The notes: a model not told the origin generated them from the sequence alone. 56,410 nucleotides of DNA from Tepidicaulis marinus (GCF_000739695.1 NZ_BBIO01000020.1:1-56410); one strand, 5' to 3'. Shown: positions 1-8,670, counted from the stretch's first letter. Numbers and translations: made by a program.

Positions 1-7
1 TCGAGAG

Positions 8-796
8 ATGAGCAATATAATTGTGAAACAGGTGTTGTTGGCGTTTGCGTTGTGTGCATGTTGGGTGCTGCCGGCAGCTGCTCCCGCGCCTGCCTATGCC
101 GAGTCTTATGACACTCTCATTGAACAGGCACAGAAAGCCAGTCTTGAGCAGCGCTACGACGAAGTGAAACGTCTTCTTGGTACGGCAATGGAGCTGACGG
201 AAGGGCCCGTAAACATTGATCTGGGCGGGCGGCTGCTGGTTGAACTGGCCAGCCTGCCGTCGGACGAAGGAGAAGCCTTTCAATCCAAAGAGAAAATCGA
301 ACAAGTTCGCGCGTGGCTACATGACGGATGGTCTGTATCTTCCGATCCGGAAGTGACCGGACAAAGGTACTTCTTGGTAGACCTTTTCAATCGCCGGTCG
401 GAATGGGGGATTGTGACGATCTTCCTGCACGAGTATTTCGATTTAAAAAGTAAGAACCGCCCCTATCGACCAGAGCAGGAAGGAACCGGACGCATTGAAA
501 TTATGCATGCAATGGTACTGCGTCAGACGGGGACGGGAGCCCCAATTTTCTCCGTTGTCCTGACGAATAACCCGCGTGAGGACAAAGCTCTTCAAGAGCT
601 TTCCAAGTCAGACACGCTCAAAAAAGCATACTGGGTTGAAGGGTATGATGGCACGAACCACTACACGATAGCCAAGTTGCCACATCGCCCAAGCCCCCGT
701 GAAATGGGGGCCATGGTTTCACGCGTTATTGAGCTTGGCGGGGTGGCGAAGGTGGCAAAGTCTTCTTCGGCATCCAAGTGTTGCTTGCTGCCTTAA
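8..796 (+). CDS. Exported protein of unknown function, 262 aa
   Basis: I do not recognise the family. The first 31 residues look like a Sec signal peptide: a short basic start, a hydrophobic core of L, A, F and V, then a small-residue AYA-E cleavage site, so the mature protein should be periplasmic or secreted. The rest is soluble, mixed alpha/beta in character, without repeats or an obvious catalytic motif, and ends in SASKCCLLP with adjacent cysteines. The start codon lies only 7 bases inside the window and the purines ahead of it are too close to be a good ribosome binding site, but the signal peptide supports this start. Codon use is less GC-rich than in neighbouring genes, which hints at a different origin. 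It is followed by a convergent haemoglobin gene. Confidence 0.6.
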   Translation: MSNIIVKQVLLAFALCACWVLPAAAPAPAYAESYDTLIEQAQKASLEQRYDEVKRLLGTAMELTEGPVNIDLGGRLLVELASLPSDEGEAFQSKEKIEQVRAWLHDGWSVSSDPEVTGQRYFLVDLFNRRSEWGIVTIFLHEYFDLKSKNRPYRPEQEGTGRIEIMHAMVLRQTGTGAPIFSVVLTNNPREDKALQELSKSDTLKKAYWVEGYDGTNHYTIAKLPHRPSPREMGAMVSRVIELGGVAKVAKSSSASKCCLLP

Positions 797-834
797 GTAG
801 TGATGTGCTGAGTTAAGGCACGGAGGCGCGTAAT

Positions 835-1251
835 TTACGCCTTCGCGCCTTCCGCGGCCTCGATCATGGCGCCGGCGAGAAGGGCATAGGTTTTCTCCCA
901 GGCCGCTTTCGTCTCCGTGGTGAAGGCATCGCCAAGGCCTTGTTCCAGCGTCCAGAGCAGCGCTTCGCCGACCGGCTGGTAATGGGCGGCGGTGACGCCG
1001 TAATCCACATGTTTGCGCCCCAGCTCCTGAACGGCGGGCAATATCGCTTCGAGATTGTTCAGCCCGTTCACGGCGACGGCGAGCATCTGCATCAGCTTCT
1101 TGCCCTGCTCGCTCATGTCCCCTTTGAAGAGCGGCTTGACCTCCGGCGCGATGGTGAAGAGCCGGTCGTAAAACATGGCGGCCGCCTGATCGGAAATCGG
1201 CCGCACGGCGGCAAAGGACTCTTGAACGAGGCTGCGTTCTTGCGGCGTCAT
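835..1251 (-). CDS. Single-domain bacterial haemoglobin
   Basis: A 138-aa globin of the Vitreoscilla-type family (related to the haem domain of flavohaemoglobin) that binds O2 or NO in the cytoplasm. It begins MTPQERSLVQESF, has the PLF segment expected at the CD corner, and GRKHVDYGV carries the likely proximal haem-ligand histidine. There is no FAD/NAD reductase domain, so a separate reductase would be needed for NO dioxygenation. I chose the ATG at 1249-1251 because GGGAGAG sits just upstream and the protein then begins exactly where the globin fold does; a longer frame continues upstream to about 1425 but overlaps the MazG-like gene and has no globin similarity. It lies downstream of that gene on the same strand. 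Confidence 0.85.
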   Translation of the reverse strand: MTPQERSLVQESFAAVRPISDQAAAMFYDRLFTIAPEVKPLFKGDMSEQGKKLMQMLAVAVNGLNNLEAILPAVQELGRKHVDYGVTAAHYQPVGEALLWTLEQGLGDAFTTETKAAWEKTYALLAGAMIEAAEGAKA

Positions 1252-1351
1252 GAAGCTCTCCCGGGCTTTCGTGTGTGATTGAAAAAGCCTACCCGGAGAA
1301 GGGGCATGGGCAATTAAAGGCTCCGTGAGGCGGCGTGATCGCCCGTGAACG

Positions 1352-1645
1352 TCAAGCGACGTGACTGCCCGTGCCGTCTCCTGCCGCCCGCCATTTGCGC
1401 GCCCGGTTGATCGCCATTTTCTCATTCACGGCCCGGTGGAGATCAATGCCCGTTTCTTCCGCCGCCCGGTAGAGCAGGATGAGGATGTCGGCCATTTCAT
1501 GCGCGGCGTCCTCTTTGCTGCCGCAGCTTAATGCCGCGCGCAGCTCTTCAAGCTCCAGCATGGCGCGCTCGGCAAGGCGCTCGGGCGCCGCCACGGGCCC
1601 AAAGGTTTCCTCTGCCCAGGTTGAGATCGTGGCCTGTGTTTCCAT
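1352..1645 (-). CDS. MazG-like nucleotide pyrophosphohydrolase
   Basis: A 97-aa all-helical protein of the MazG/dUTPase-like pyrophosphatase superfamily, which hydrolyses (d)NTPs to monophosphates with Mg2+. The acidic metal-binding pattern is visible: LELEELRAAL on one helix and EDAAHEMADILILL on the next. Length fits single-domain MazG-like proteins. Substrate cannot be told from sequence. It lies upstream of the haemoglobin gene on the same strand, separated by about 100 bases, and head-to-head with the cobalamin riboswitch transcript. Confidence 0.75.
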   Translation of the reverse strand: METQATISTWAEETFGPVAAPERLAERAMLELEELRAALSCGSKEDAAHEMADILILLYRAAEETGIDLHRAVNEKMAINRARKWRAAGDGTGSHVA

Positions 1646-1758
1646 TGCTCCGATGCCCGCTCTTATCGTCCGGCCTTCATTGGCGCCGTGGCAGCCTAGC
1701 TTTGCCTTGGGCGCGGCGGAAGCCTTCCTCCCGTCAAATTTGAGGGATCAGGCTTCTT

Positions 1759-1787
1759 TTGCATCTTGCCGGTACGCGCACTAGACT
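1759..1787 (+). promoter_or_regulatory. Candidate promoter for the cobalamin-riboswitch operon
   Basis: TTGCAT (1759-1764), a 17-base spacer and TAGACT (1782-1787). Transcription from it would start about 10 bases before the riboswitch core. The -35 match is modest; the -10 form TAGAnT recurs before other genes here (4718, 22369, 50753). Confidence 0.45.
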
Positions 1788-1796
1788 GCGCCGCGA

Positions 1797-1945
1797 CGGT
1801 GCCCCGCAAGGGGGTAAAAGGGAATCCGGGAATGCCGGAGCTGTCCCCGCAACTGTGAACGGCGAGCCCGCGCCGCATTGCCACTGGCCAAAGGCCGGGA
1901 AGGCAGGCGCAAGGGTGCAGACCCGTAAGCCAGGAAACCTGCCGT
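1797..1945 (+). promoter_or_regulatory. Cobalamin riboswitch (AdoCbl aptamer)
   Basis: The stretch has the ordered conserved blocks of the cobalamin aptamer: GGTGCCCCGCAAGGGG at the P2/P3 start, AAAAGGGAATCCGGG, GCTGTCCCCGCAACTGTGA in the core, the GCCACTGG arm, then GGGAAGGCAGGC with GCAGACCCGTAAGCCAGGAAA and closing CCTGCC. It stands 81 bases before the substrate-binding-protein gene of an importer, so bound coenzyme B12 should switch that operon off. I could not decide by eye whether control is by a terminator or by hiding the ribosome binding site near 2015; no clear T-tract follows, which favours translational control. Confidence 0.93.
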
Positions 1946-2026
1946 CATGTCGTCCGCTCCGGGCCGGGTGAGCTTGGGGATGCGGGGTTCCGCTGCGGCG
2001 ACGCCGGTTTCATCGTCGAGGCGGAT

Positions 2027-2899
2027 ATGGCACGGATTTTCACGTCAGGATTGGTTGCGGCAGCATGGCTTTTCGCCTTTGCTTGGTTTGAGGCAAGGGC
2101 GCAAGAAGCACCGGCGCCGCAAAACATCGTCTCGCTCAATCTTTGTTCCGACATTTATCTGTTGATGCTGGCAGAGCCCGGCACGGTGCGCTCTATTTCT
2201 TTTCTCGCGCAGGACCCTTCGCTTTCCCCGATCGCCGACAAAGCAAAGACCCTCCATGCCAATGCGGGGGAAGTTGAAGAGCTGATCGCCATGCACCCCG
2301 ATCTGGTGCTTGCCCATGAGTTTACCTCGCCCTTGAAGCTCGGCCTTTTCGAAAAGCTGGGCATCAAGACGGTCAAAGTGAGCGACCCGCAATCCTTCGC
2401 CGATATCCGCGCCAATCTGCGCCGCATCGCAAAGGCTCTTGGGCGTGTCGACGAGGGTGAAGAGGCGATCCGCCGCTTCGATGCGGTGCTGGCCGGGACG
2501 CGCTGGCCGGAAAGCACGCCGCGCGCCCGCGTCATCGTTTACCGCCCGCGCGGCTTTGCAGCGGGCGATGGCGGGCTGACGAAAGAATTGCTGGAGCATG
2601 TGGGGCTCGCCAATCTTTCCGGCGCCAAGGACGATCTCGGCGCCTATATGCCGCTCGAAGAAGTACTGCTCGCCGATCCCGATTACATCATCGTTTCCGC
2701 CGATGCCTTGCAGCAGCGCTCGCTTGTCCGCGCGCTGCTCGATCATGCGGCCATGCGCCATTTCGACAAGACGCATGAAGGCGCGCGTATTGCCATTCCT
2801 TCCGATATGTGGAGCTGCGGCACGCCTTTTATTGCAGGTGTCGTAGAGCGGCTTGCCGCGCTGCCGCGCGCGCCGCTTGAGAAGGAGGCGCGGCAATGA
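2027..2899 (+). CDS. btuF: Cobalamin ABC importer, periplasmic binding protein
   Basis: A 290-aa type III (helical-backbone, TroA/FhuD/BtuF-like) substrate-binding protein. A signal peptide ends near residue 25 (ARA-QEA). NIVSLNLCSDIYLLML opens the first lobe and HPDLVLAHEF, ADPDYIIVSADALQQ and the long linking helix are typical of the family. It is the first gene behind a cobalamin riboswitch, so the ligand is inferred to be a corrinoid; from the protein alone a ferric siderophore would be possible. GAGGCGG lies a few bases before the ATG. Its stop overlaps the start of the permease gene (ATGA). No TonB-dependent receptor is encoded nearby. Confidence 0.82.
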   Translation: MARIFTSGLVAAAWLFAFAWFEARAQEAPAPQNIVSLNLCSDIYLLMLAEPGTVRSISFLAQDPSLSPIADKAKTLHANAGEVEELIAMHPDLVLAHEFTSPLKLGLFEKLGIKTVKVSDPQSFADIRANLRRIAKALGRVDEGEEAIRRFDAVLAGTRWPESTPRARVIVYRPRGFAAGDGGLTKELLEHVGLANLSGAKDDLGAYMPLEEVLLADPDYIIVSADALQQRSLVRALLDHAAMRHFDKTHEGARIAIPSDMWSCGTPFIAGVVERLAALPRAPLEKEARQ

Positions 2900-3891
2900 T
2901 CCGTTCCAACCTCAAACTCAATCTCGCTTTGGCGCTGCTTGTCGCCGCCGCCTTTGCCGCCTCCATTGCCATGGGCCGCGGCGGTACGTTTTTGACCGAC
3001 GCCTTTCGCGAGGCCTATGCGCTCGATCCGGAAACCTTCGCCGTCATTCTTTATGACATCCGCCTGCCGCGCGCGTTGCTCGGGCTTTTTGTCGGGGCAA
3101 GCCTCGGGCTTTGCGGTGCGGCCTTGCAGGGGCTCTTGCAAAACCCGCTGGCAGAACCGGGGCTCATCGGCGCCTCGAGCGGGGCGGCGCTCGGCGCGGT
3201 CAGTGTTTTCTATTTCTCGCTCGGCGGGGGAATGCTCGGCCTGCCGCTGGGCGGCATTGCGGGCGCGGCCCTGGCGCTCGGCATTCTTTATGCGCTGGCC
3301 GGGCGCAACCCGAGCCTGACAACGCTCATTCTGGCTGGTGTTGCCATTTCCGCTTTTGCCGGCGCCTTGACCTCGCTCGCGCTTTCTCTTGCGCCGAGCC
3401 CTTACGCTGCGCTTGAAATCGTCTTCTGGATGCTGGGCTCGCTTGCCGACCGCTCCATGGAACATGTGCTCTTTGCCGCTCCTTTCATGGTGCTCGGCGC
3501 GCTTATCATTGCAAGCACCGCCCGCGCCCTCGATGCCTATGCGCTGGGGGAGGATACGGCAACGAGCCTCGGCTTCAATCCGGCTTCGGTAAAGGCGCGG
3601 GTCATTCTGGGCACCGCCCTTGCCGTGGGCGCTGCCGTGGCGGTGACGGGCGTTGTCGGTTTTATCGGCCTTGTCGTGCCGCATCTCGTGCGCCCGCTTG
3701 TCGGCCACAGCCCCGCGCGGCTTTTACTGCCCAGCGCGCTTGCCGGCGCCGCGCTCACCCTTGCCGCCGATATTGTTGTGCGTCTGCCGCCGACGGGGCT
3801 TGAGCTCAAACTCGGCGTCATCACCGCGCTTCTGGGCGCGCCGTTCTTTCTCTATCTCGTGCTGAAAGCGCGGCGGGAGGCGGCATGGTAA
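2896..3891 (+). CDS. btuC: Cobalamin ABC importer, membrane permease
   Basis: A 331-aa FecCD/BtuC-family permease with about ten hydrophobic segments. RLPRALLGLFVGASLGLCGA and QGLLQNPLAEPGLIGASSGAALG are hallmark family segments, and VGFIGLVVPHLVRPLVGHS is the cytoplasmic coupling loop that contacts the ATPase. It overlaps the binding-protein gene by 4 bases and the ATPase gene by 7, indicating translational coupling in one operon. Function as corrinoid import follows from the riboswitch; the family also carries iron-siderophore and haem permeases. Confidence 0.85.
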   Translation: MIRSNLKLNLALALLVAAAFAASIAMGRGGTFLTDAFREAYALDPETFAVILYDIRLPRALLGLFVGASLGLCGAALQGLLQNPLAEPGLIGASSGAALGAVSVFYFSLGGGMLGLPLGGIAGAALALGILYALAGRNPSLTTLILAGVAISAFAGALTSLALSLAPSPYAALEIVFWMLGSLADRSMEHVLFAAPFMVLGALIIASTARALDAYALGEDTATSLGFNPASVKARVILGTALAVGAAVAVTGVVGFIGLVVPHLVRPLVGHSPARLLLPSALAGAALTLAADIVVRLPPTGLELKLGVITALLGAPFFLYLVLKARREAAW

Positions 3892-4658
3892 GGGCGCTGC
3901 GCACCGAAAATCTGAAAGCCGCCCTGAACGAGCGCCGCGTCCTGCGCGGTGTGTCGCTTGAGCTTCAAAAGGGCGAAGTGCTGGGCCTCATCGGGCCGAA
4001 CGGGGCGGGCAAGACGACGCTCGTGCGCGCCGTCGCAGGGCTCATTCCCCATGAAGGCGATATCTTCATCGATGAAGAGCCTGTGGCAAGCCTTGACCGG
4101 CGGGAGCGGGCGCGCCGTCTTTCCTATCTGGCGCAAGGGGCGGAAAGCCGCTGGCCGATTCTGGCCGAGCGGCTTGTCGCGCTCGGCCGGTTGCCCCATC
4201 TCGGACCTTTCATGCGCCCCGGCGCGGAAGATGATGCCGCCGTGCAGCGCGCCATGGAGCGCGCCGATGTCATGGCCTTCAAGGACCGGCCCGTCACGCG
4301 GCTTTCAGGCGGGGAGCGGGCCCGCGTCATGCTGGCCCGCGCGCTGGCTGTGGAAGCGCCGGTGCTGCTGGTGGATGAGCCGACCGCCTCGCTCGATCCT
4401 TATCATCAATTACAGATCATGGAAGTGCTGCGCGGGTTTGCCGATGAGGGCCGTTCGGTCATCGCCGTGCTGCATGATCTCTCGCTTGCCTCGCGCTTTT
4501 GCGACCGCCTGGCGCTTTTACATGAAGGTCATCTTGCCGCTTTCGGCGTGCCGGGCGAGGTGCTCTGCGATGCGAACCTTGAAAAGATTTACCGCATCAG
4601 CGCGCGGCGCCAGAAAGGCGAGCGGGGGGAGATTGTGCTGCCCTGGGCCCGGCTATGA
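3885..4658 (+). CDS. btuD: Cobalamin ABC importer, ATPase
   Basis: A 257-aa ABC ATPase. The Walker A motif GPNGAGKTT lies near residue 38-46, the signature LSGGERARVMLARAL near 138, Walker B VLLVDEPTASLD follows, and the switch histidine is in VLHDLSLASRF. Layout and length match FecE/BtuD-type ATPases of type II importers. It begins inside the end of the permease gene, completing the three-gene importer downstream of the cobalamin riboswitch. Confidence 0.86.
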   Translation: MVRALRTENLKAALNERRVLRGVSLELQKGEVLGLIGPNGAGKTTLVRAVAGLIPHEGDIFIDEEPVASLDRRERARRLSYLAQGAESRWPILAERLVALGRLPHLGPFMRPGAEDDAAVQRAMERADVMAFKDRPVTRLSGGERARVMLARALAVEAPVLLVDEPTASLDPYHQLQIMEVLRGFADEGRSVIAVLHDLSLASRFCDRLALLHEGHLAAFGVPGEVLCDANLEKIYRISARRQKGERGEIVLPWARL

Positions 4659-4694
4659 GAGGAGCGCTTTTCCCTCCCGCCCTCATGCCCGCGC

Positions 4695-4723
4695 TGGAAA
4701 CCGCAGCGCGCCGCCGCTAGACT
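4695..4723 (+). promoter_or_regulatory. Candidate promoter giving a leaderless antiporter mRNA
   Basis: TGGAAA (4695-4700), 17-base spacer, TAGACT (4718-4723). Only seven bases separate the -10 from the ATG at 4731, and no Shine-Dalgarno sequence is present, so the transcript would begin at or next to the start codon. Confidence 0.4.
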
Positions 4724-4730
4724 GCGCGCC

Positions 4731-6071
4731 ATGGAACATGGCATCGATCTCAACTCCATCACCTTTTTGACGCTGATCGCGCTTGCCTGCGGCTTTGCGA
4801 TGATGCGCCTGCGCCAACCGGCCATTGTCGGCTATATCCTTGCGGGCGTCGTGCTCGGGCCCTCCGGCTTCGGCATGATCGGCAATTCGGAAGGTATCCA
4901 TCTTTTCGCCGAAATGGGCGTGTTGCTCCTCCTTTTTACCATCGGCATGGAGCTTAGCCTCAAGACCTTCAAGCAGATATACAAAGTCGCGCTCACTTGC
5001 GCGGTGCTGCAATCTTCCGCCGCCATGTTGCTGGCCTACGGGATCGGCGCGCTGCTCGGCTGGGATACGAGCCGTATCGTGCTGATCGGTTTCGTGCTTT
5101 CGCTTTCGAGCACCGCCGTCGGCATCAAAATCCTGGAGGCAACGGGTGAATTGCGCACCCATGTGGGGCGCACGACGATCGGTGTGCTCATCGCCCAGGA
5201 CCTTCTCATCATTCCGATGCTGCTCGTCATTCAGTCCATGGGCGGGGCGGCGGAAGGCGCGCCGGCATGGGCGATCATTCTGAAAATCGTGGCGGGCATT
5301 GCCATCATGGCGGGGATTGCCGTGCTCCTCTCGCGCCGGGAAAGAATTTCCTTTCCTTGGAGCGCTTATTTGCAAAAACATGCCGATGTCGCCCCGCTTG
5401 CGGCCATCGCCTTTTGTTTCGTCTTTGCAAGCGGCGCGGCCCTGCTCGGCCTTTCCGCCTCCTACGGCGCGTTCCTGGCCGGGCTCATCATGGGCGCCTC
5501 CGCTGACCGCTCCGAGGCCATTCATTACACGCACCCGATCCAGGCAATCCTTTTGATGATCTTCTTCCTCTCGATCGGGCTTTTGATCGATCTGTCCTTC
5601 TTCATGGACAATCTCGCCATCATTCTCGTGCTTGTTCTCTTTATTCTGACCTTCAAGACGGCGGCGAATGTCGCCTTCCTTTATCTGCTGGGCGAGCCCT
5701 GGCGGCAGGCTTTCGTGGCGGGCGTCGTCATGGCGCAGATCGGGGAGTTCTCCTTCGTGCTCGCTGCGGCGGGCCTCAGCGCGGGTGCCATTGATCTGGG
5801 CAGTTATCAGCTTGCTCTGTCCGTCATCGTGCTTTCGCTCATCCTCAGCCCGATCTGGCTGACCACGGTGCGCCGCTTCCATGATTTGGGTCAGCAGCAG
5901 TTCGAAGGCTTTGCGGCCACCCTCGAAAGTCTCTACCCCGGCACTTATGCGCGCATCAGAGCCGGTGCCGATCAGCTAAACCGCCGTCTGCGCCGCAATG
6001 AGCAGGAGGTGCAGGAGGAAGCGGAGCCTGAAACGCCCAGCGAGGCTGGCGAGGACCGCAAAGACCCTTAA
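4731..6071 (+). CDS. CPA2-family cation:proton antiporter (KefB/YbaL-like membrane part)
   Basis: A 446-aa polytopic inner-membrane protein with about twelve hydrophobic segments. RQPAIVGYILAGVVLGPSG, LLLFTIGMELSL, LSLSSTAVGIKILE and TIGVLIAQDLLIIPML are characteristic of monovalent cation:proton antiporter 2 proteins. It exchanges K+ or Na+ for H+. Unlike KefB and KefC there is no C-terminal TrkA-N nucleotide-binding domain; the tail after residue about 395 is short, charged and ends in acidic/proline-rich sequence. It follows the cobalamin operon after 72 bases and probably has its own promoter. It is convergent with yggT. Confidence 0.83.
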   Translation: MEHGIDLNSITFLTLIALACGFAMMRLRQPAIVGYILAGVVLGPSGFGMIGNSEGIHLFAEMGVLLLLFTIGMELSLKTFKQIYKVALTCAVLQSSAAMLLAYGIGALLGWDTSRIVLIGFVLSLSSTAVGIKILEATGELRTHVGRTTIGVLIAQDLLIIPMLLVIQSMGGAAEGAPAWAIILKIVAGIAIMAGIAVLLSRRERISFPWSAYLQKHADVAPLAAIAFCFVFASGAALLGLSASYGAFLAGLIMGASADRSEAIHYTHPIQAILLMIFFLSIGLLIDLSFFMDNLAIILVLVLFILTFKTAANVAFLYLLGEPWRQAFVAGVVMAQIGEFSFVLAAAGLSAGAIDLGSYQLALSVIVLSLILSPIWLTTVRRFHDLGQQQFEGFAATLESLYPGTYARIRAGADQLNRRLRRNEQEVQEEAEPETPSEAGEDRKDP

Positions 6072-6137
6072 GCCGCCCTTGTCCGCAGCGGCAAAAGCGC
6101 AGCGAGGCTGAGCATAACGCCCGCGCCAAGCGCGATG

Positions 6138-6452
6138 TCAACCAGCTGCCGGCGCAATGCCGGAGAGGCTCGGCGCAAGACCGGCATCTGCCATCAATAT
6201 CCAGAAAAGAAGGCGTGCCAGCGCTAGCCAGAAAATGGCGATGAACGGCAAGGCTTTAGGGATGACGAAGCCCGGTGTGATGACACGCACGGCTGCAATG
6301 AAAGGCTGGGTGAGCTGGCGCGTTGCGACCCAGATCACCTGCCGGCTCTCCTCCGCAAAGAAGAAGGAAAGGAGCAGCCGTGCCAGCATCATATACATGA
6401 GGACGGCAAGGGCGTAATTGCCCAGATGATAAGCTGCATAACCGCCGAACAT
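6138..6452 (-). CDS. YggT family membrane protein
   Basis: A 104-aa protein with two hydrophobic segments, LALAVLMYMMLARLLLSFFF-like at the N-terminus and ALPFIAIFWLALARLLFWIL at the C-terminus, flanking TQPFIAAVRVITPG. This two-segment layout with the conserved P-rich linker is the YggT (DUF/integral membrane) family. Its biochemical role is not established. It is the last gene of a leftward run after the sodium/solute symporter, with only 4 bases between the two genes, so it may be co-transcribed. Confidence 0.75.
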   Translation of the reverse strand: MFGGYAAYHLGNYALAVLMYMMLARLLLSFFFAEESRQVIWVATRQLTQPFIAAVRVITPGFVIPKALPFIAIFWLALARLLFWILMADAGLAPSLSGIAPAAG

Positions 6453-6456
6453 GGGA

Positions 6457-8283
6457 TCACTTGTCCATATAAGTGCCGCCTTTGGGCACGCGGATCGCTT
6501 CGATCATCGCTTCGGTTTTGGGCGAGGGCGGGGCTGTCATCAGGCTGACGGCCCAGGTCACGGCAAAGCCGAGCGGCATGCCGAAAATACCCGCCGAGAT
6601 GTTCTGAATGCCGAGCCACGGCGTCATGCCGCCATATTGCGTGGCGATGAGATAAAATAGCGTGAGACCGAAGCCGCTCACCATGCCGGCAATGGCGCCT
6701 GCCGCCGAAGCCCGTTTCCACCAGATGCCGAGCACGAGGGCAGGAAAGAACCCGGCCGCGGCGAGCGAGAACGCCCAGGCCACCATGGACAAAATGTCGG
6801 AAGGTTTCGTGGAAGCAACCCAGGCCGCAAGACCGGCGACGCCCACCAGCATGATACGGGCAATGATGAGCCGCCGCTTCGTGGAGGCTTTCGGGTCCAC
6901 CATGCGGTAATAAATGTCGTGGCTGAGTGCATTGGCGATGGCGAGAAGCAGCCCGTCGGCGGTCGATAGCGCGGCGGCCAGCCCGCCCGCTGCGACAAGC
7001 CCGGCCACCACATAAGGCAGGCCTGCAATCTCCGGCGTTGCGATGACGATCACGTCCCGGTTGATGGAAAAATCCGAGAAGGAAAGAATGCCCGTCGTAT
7101 CGCCCTTGGCAAGGCAGGCGGCGCGCACCGCTTCCAGTGTCGTCGCTTCGATACCGCAGATTTTGACGAGCCCGATCTGGCCATAGGTGTATATCCATTT
7201 CGGCAGCTCTTCGAGCGGCGCGCCGATGACGTTCTGGTAAATCTCGAGCTTCGCAAAGGCGGCATAGGCAGGCGCCGTGAAATAAAGAAAGAAGATGAAG
7301 AGCAGGCTCCAGCCGACCGAGCGGCGCGCATCCTTGACGCTGGGCGTCGTGAAATAGCGCATCAGAATATGCGGCAGCGAGGCTGTGCCCACCATCAGGC
7401 AAAGCACCAGCGCGAAAAAGTTCAGCATGTCATAGCTGGAATAAGGCTGGAGATGCGGGGTGATTTCGGAGGCTCTAGCCAGGCCCTTTTCGACAAGGCT
7501 GGTTTCGAGCGCCGTGATCTCCTGCAGGATTTCCCCATACATGACCTGCGGCACCGGCACGCCCGTCGTCATTTGCGCTAGCAGAATGACGGGCACGAGA
7601 TAAGCGACGATGAGCACGATATATTGGGCAACCTGCGTCCAGGTCACGGCCCGCATGCCCCCCAGCATCGAGCAGACGAGAATGCCGAGAAGGCCGACAA
7701 AGACCGCAAGCTCGAAACTCATGCCCAAAAAGCGCGAGGCGATGATGCCCGTCGCATAAATCTGCGCGGTCACATAAGTAAAAGAGCAGCAGAAAAGAAT
7801 GAGAATGCCGATCGTGCGCGCCATATGCCCGCCGTACCGCGCGCCCAGAAAATCGGGGATCGTGTAAGCACCGAACTTGCGCAAATAAGGGGCAACGAGC
7901 ACGGCGACGAGCACATAGCCGCCCGTCCAGCCGATGACGAAGGCAAGCCCGTCATAGCCGAGCACATAAAGCGTGCCGGCCATGCCGACGAAGGAGGCCC
8001 CGCTCATCCAGTCCGAGGCTGTGGCCATGCCGTTATAGACGGCAGGTACGCGCCTTCCCGCTACATAATATTCGCCCACCTGCATGGTGCGCGAGAGAAT
8101 GCCGATCCCGGCATAGATGGCGAGGGTGAAGAAGACGAAGAGATAGCCGATCACCTGGTTCGATACGCCGAACTGCTCGAGCGCGGCCAGAAACAGCACG
8201 AACGCGGCAAACCCGCCCGTATAGACGAGATAGATGCGGCCGATATTGCTGGTGAAGTCGCGGGAGGTGTCTTGCTCGGCCAT
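6457..8283 (-). CDS. Sodium:solute symporter, large subunit (VC_2705 type)
   Basis: A 608-aa SSS-family symporter with about 13-14 membrane segments. MQVGEYYVAGRRVPAVYNG, ATASDWMSGASFVGMAGT and YLRKFGAYTIPDFLGARYGG are typical of the ActP/VC_2705 branch, which takes up small organic anions such as acetate with Na+. An inserted soluble stretch around residues 225-270 and another near 355-395 are seen in this branch. The ATG at 8281-8283 overlaps the stop of the DUF4212 gene in a TGATG arrangement; a GTG one codon upstream is also possible. The exact substrate cannot be read from the sequence. Confidence 0.85.
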   Translation of the reverse strand: MAEQDTSRDFTSNIGRIYLVYTGGFAAFVLFLAALEQFGVSNQVIGYLFVFFTLAIYAGIGILSRTMQVGEYYVAGRRVPAVYNGMATASDWMSGASFVGMAGTLYVLGYDGLAFVIGWTGGYVLVAVLVAPYLRKFGAYTIPDFLGARYGGHMARTIGILILFCCSFTYVTAQIYATGIIASRFLGMSFELAVFVGLLGILVCSMLGGMRAVTWTQVAQYIVLIVAYLVPVILLAQMTTGVPVPQVMYGEILQEITALETSLVEKGLARASEITPHLQPYSSYDMLNFFALVLCLMVGTASLPHILMRYFTTPSVKDARRSVGWSLLFIFFLYFTAPAYAAFAKLEIYQNVIGAPLEELPKWIYTYGQIGLVKICGIEATTLEAVRAACLAKGDTTGILSFSDFSINRDVIVIATPEIAGLPYVVAGLVAAGGLAAALSTADGLLLAIANALSHDIYYRMVDPKASTKRRLIIARIMLVGVAGLAAWVASTKPSDILSMVAWAFSLAAAGFFPALVLGIWWKRASAAGAIAGMVSGFGLTLFYLIATQYGGMTPWLGIQNISAGIFGMPLGFAVTWAVSLMTAPPSPKTEAMIEAIRVPKGGTYMDK

Positions 8284-8570
8284 CACTCATCCTCCGCCAT
8301 GCCGTAGCGGCTATCAAGCTCTTCCTGCTTGCGCGAGAACCAGAAGATCAGCACCACGAAGCCGATCAGCGCGCCTTGGGCGGCAAGATAAAAGCCGAGC
8401 GGAAAGCCCAGAATAACGATGTCGTTAAATACCGTGACGAAGAAATGGATGCCGAAGCCGAGCACGGCCCAAATAGCGATGGTGATGAGCATCAGCCGGC
8501 GTGTGCGCGGCCAGTAATCGGCATGATGTCCGGCAGCCTTTTTGGCAGCTGCCTTTTCCCCCGCATTCAT
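8283..8570 (-). CDS. DUF4212 small subunit of the sodium:solute symporter
   Basis: A 95-aa protein with two membrane segments (LMLITIAIWAVLGFGIHFF and GFYLAAQGALIGFVVLIFWF) and the family signature YW-xx-TRRL near the start. DUF4212 proteins are encoded directly before VC_2705-type symporters and are thought to form a small subunit with them, which is exactly the arrangement here. I chose the ATG at 8568-8570 because GGAGGGG lies 5-6 bases upstream; a longer frame to 8672 has no such signal and no similarity. Confidence 0.85.
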   Translation of the reverse strand: MNAGEKAAAKKAAGHHADYWPRTRRLMLITIAIWAVLGFGIHFFVTVFNDIVILGFPLGFYLAAQGALIGFVVLIFWFSRKQEELDSRYGMAEDE

Positions 8571-8670
8571 AGATCCCCTCCCTTTGAGGCTTCCTCCGGC
8601 CTCCAATTCCTGCGAGTTTAACACCATTGGGGCAGGGAGAGGAAACCCGCGAGGGTTATCCCGCTCTGAC

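Noticed and set aside
2743-3708. Long open frame on the minus strand under the permease gene
   Set aside because: Highly charged, repetitive composition typical of the antisense frame of a GC-rich gene; the plus strand encodes a clear BtuC.
4683-5882. 399-codon open frame opposite the antiporter
   Set aside because: H-, D- and R-rich antisense shadow without any family motif.
6069-6187. Possible 39-codon minus-strand frame (MPVLRRASPA...) with one hydrophobic segment at the yggT end
   Set aside because: Mostly overlaps yggT in another frame, no ribosome binding site; could be chance.
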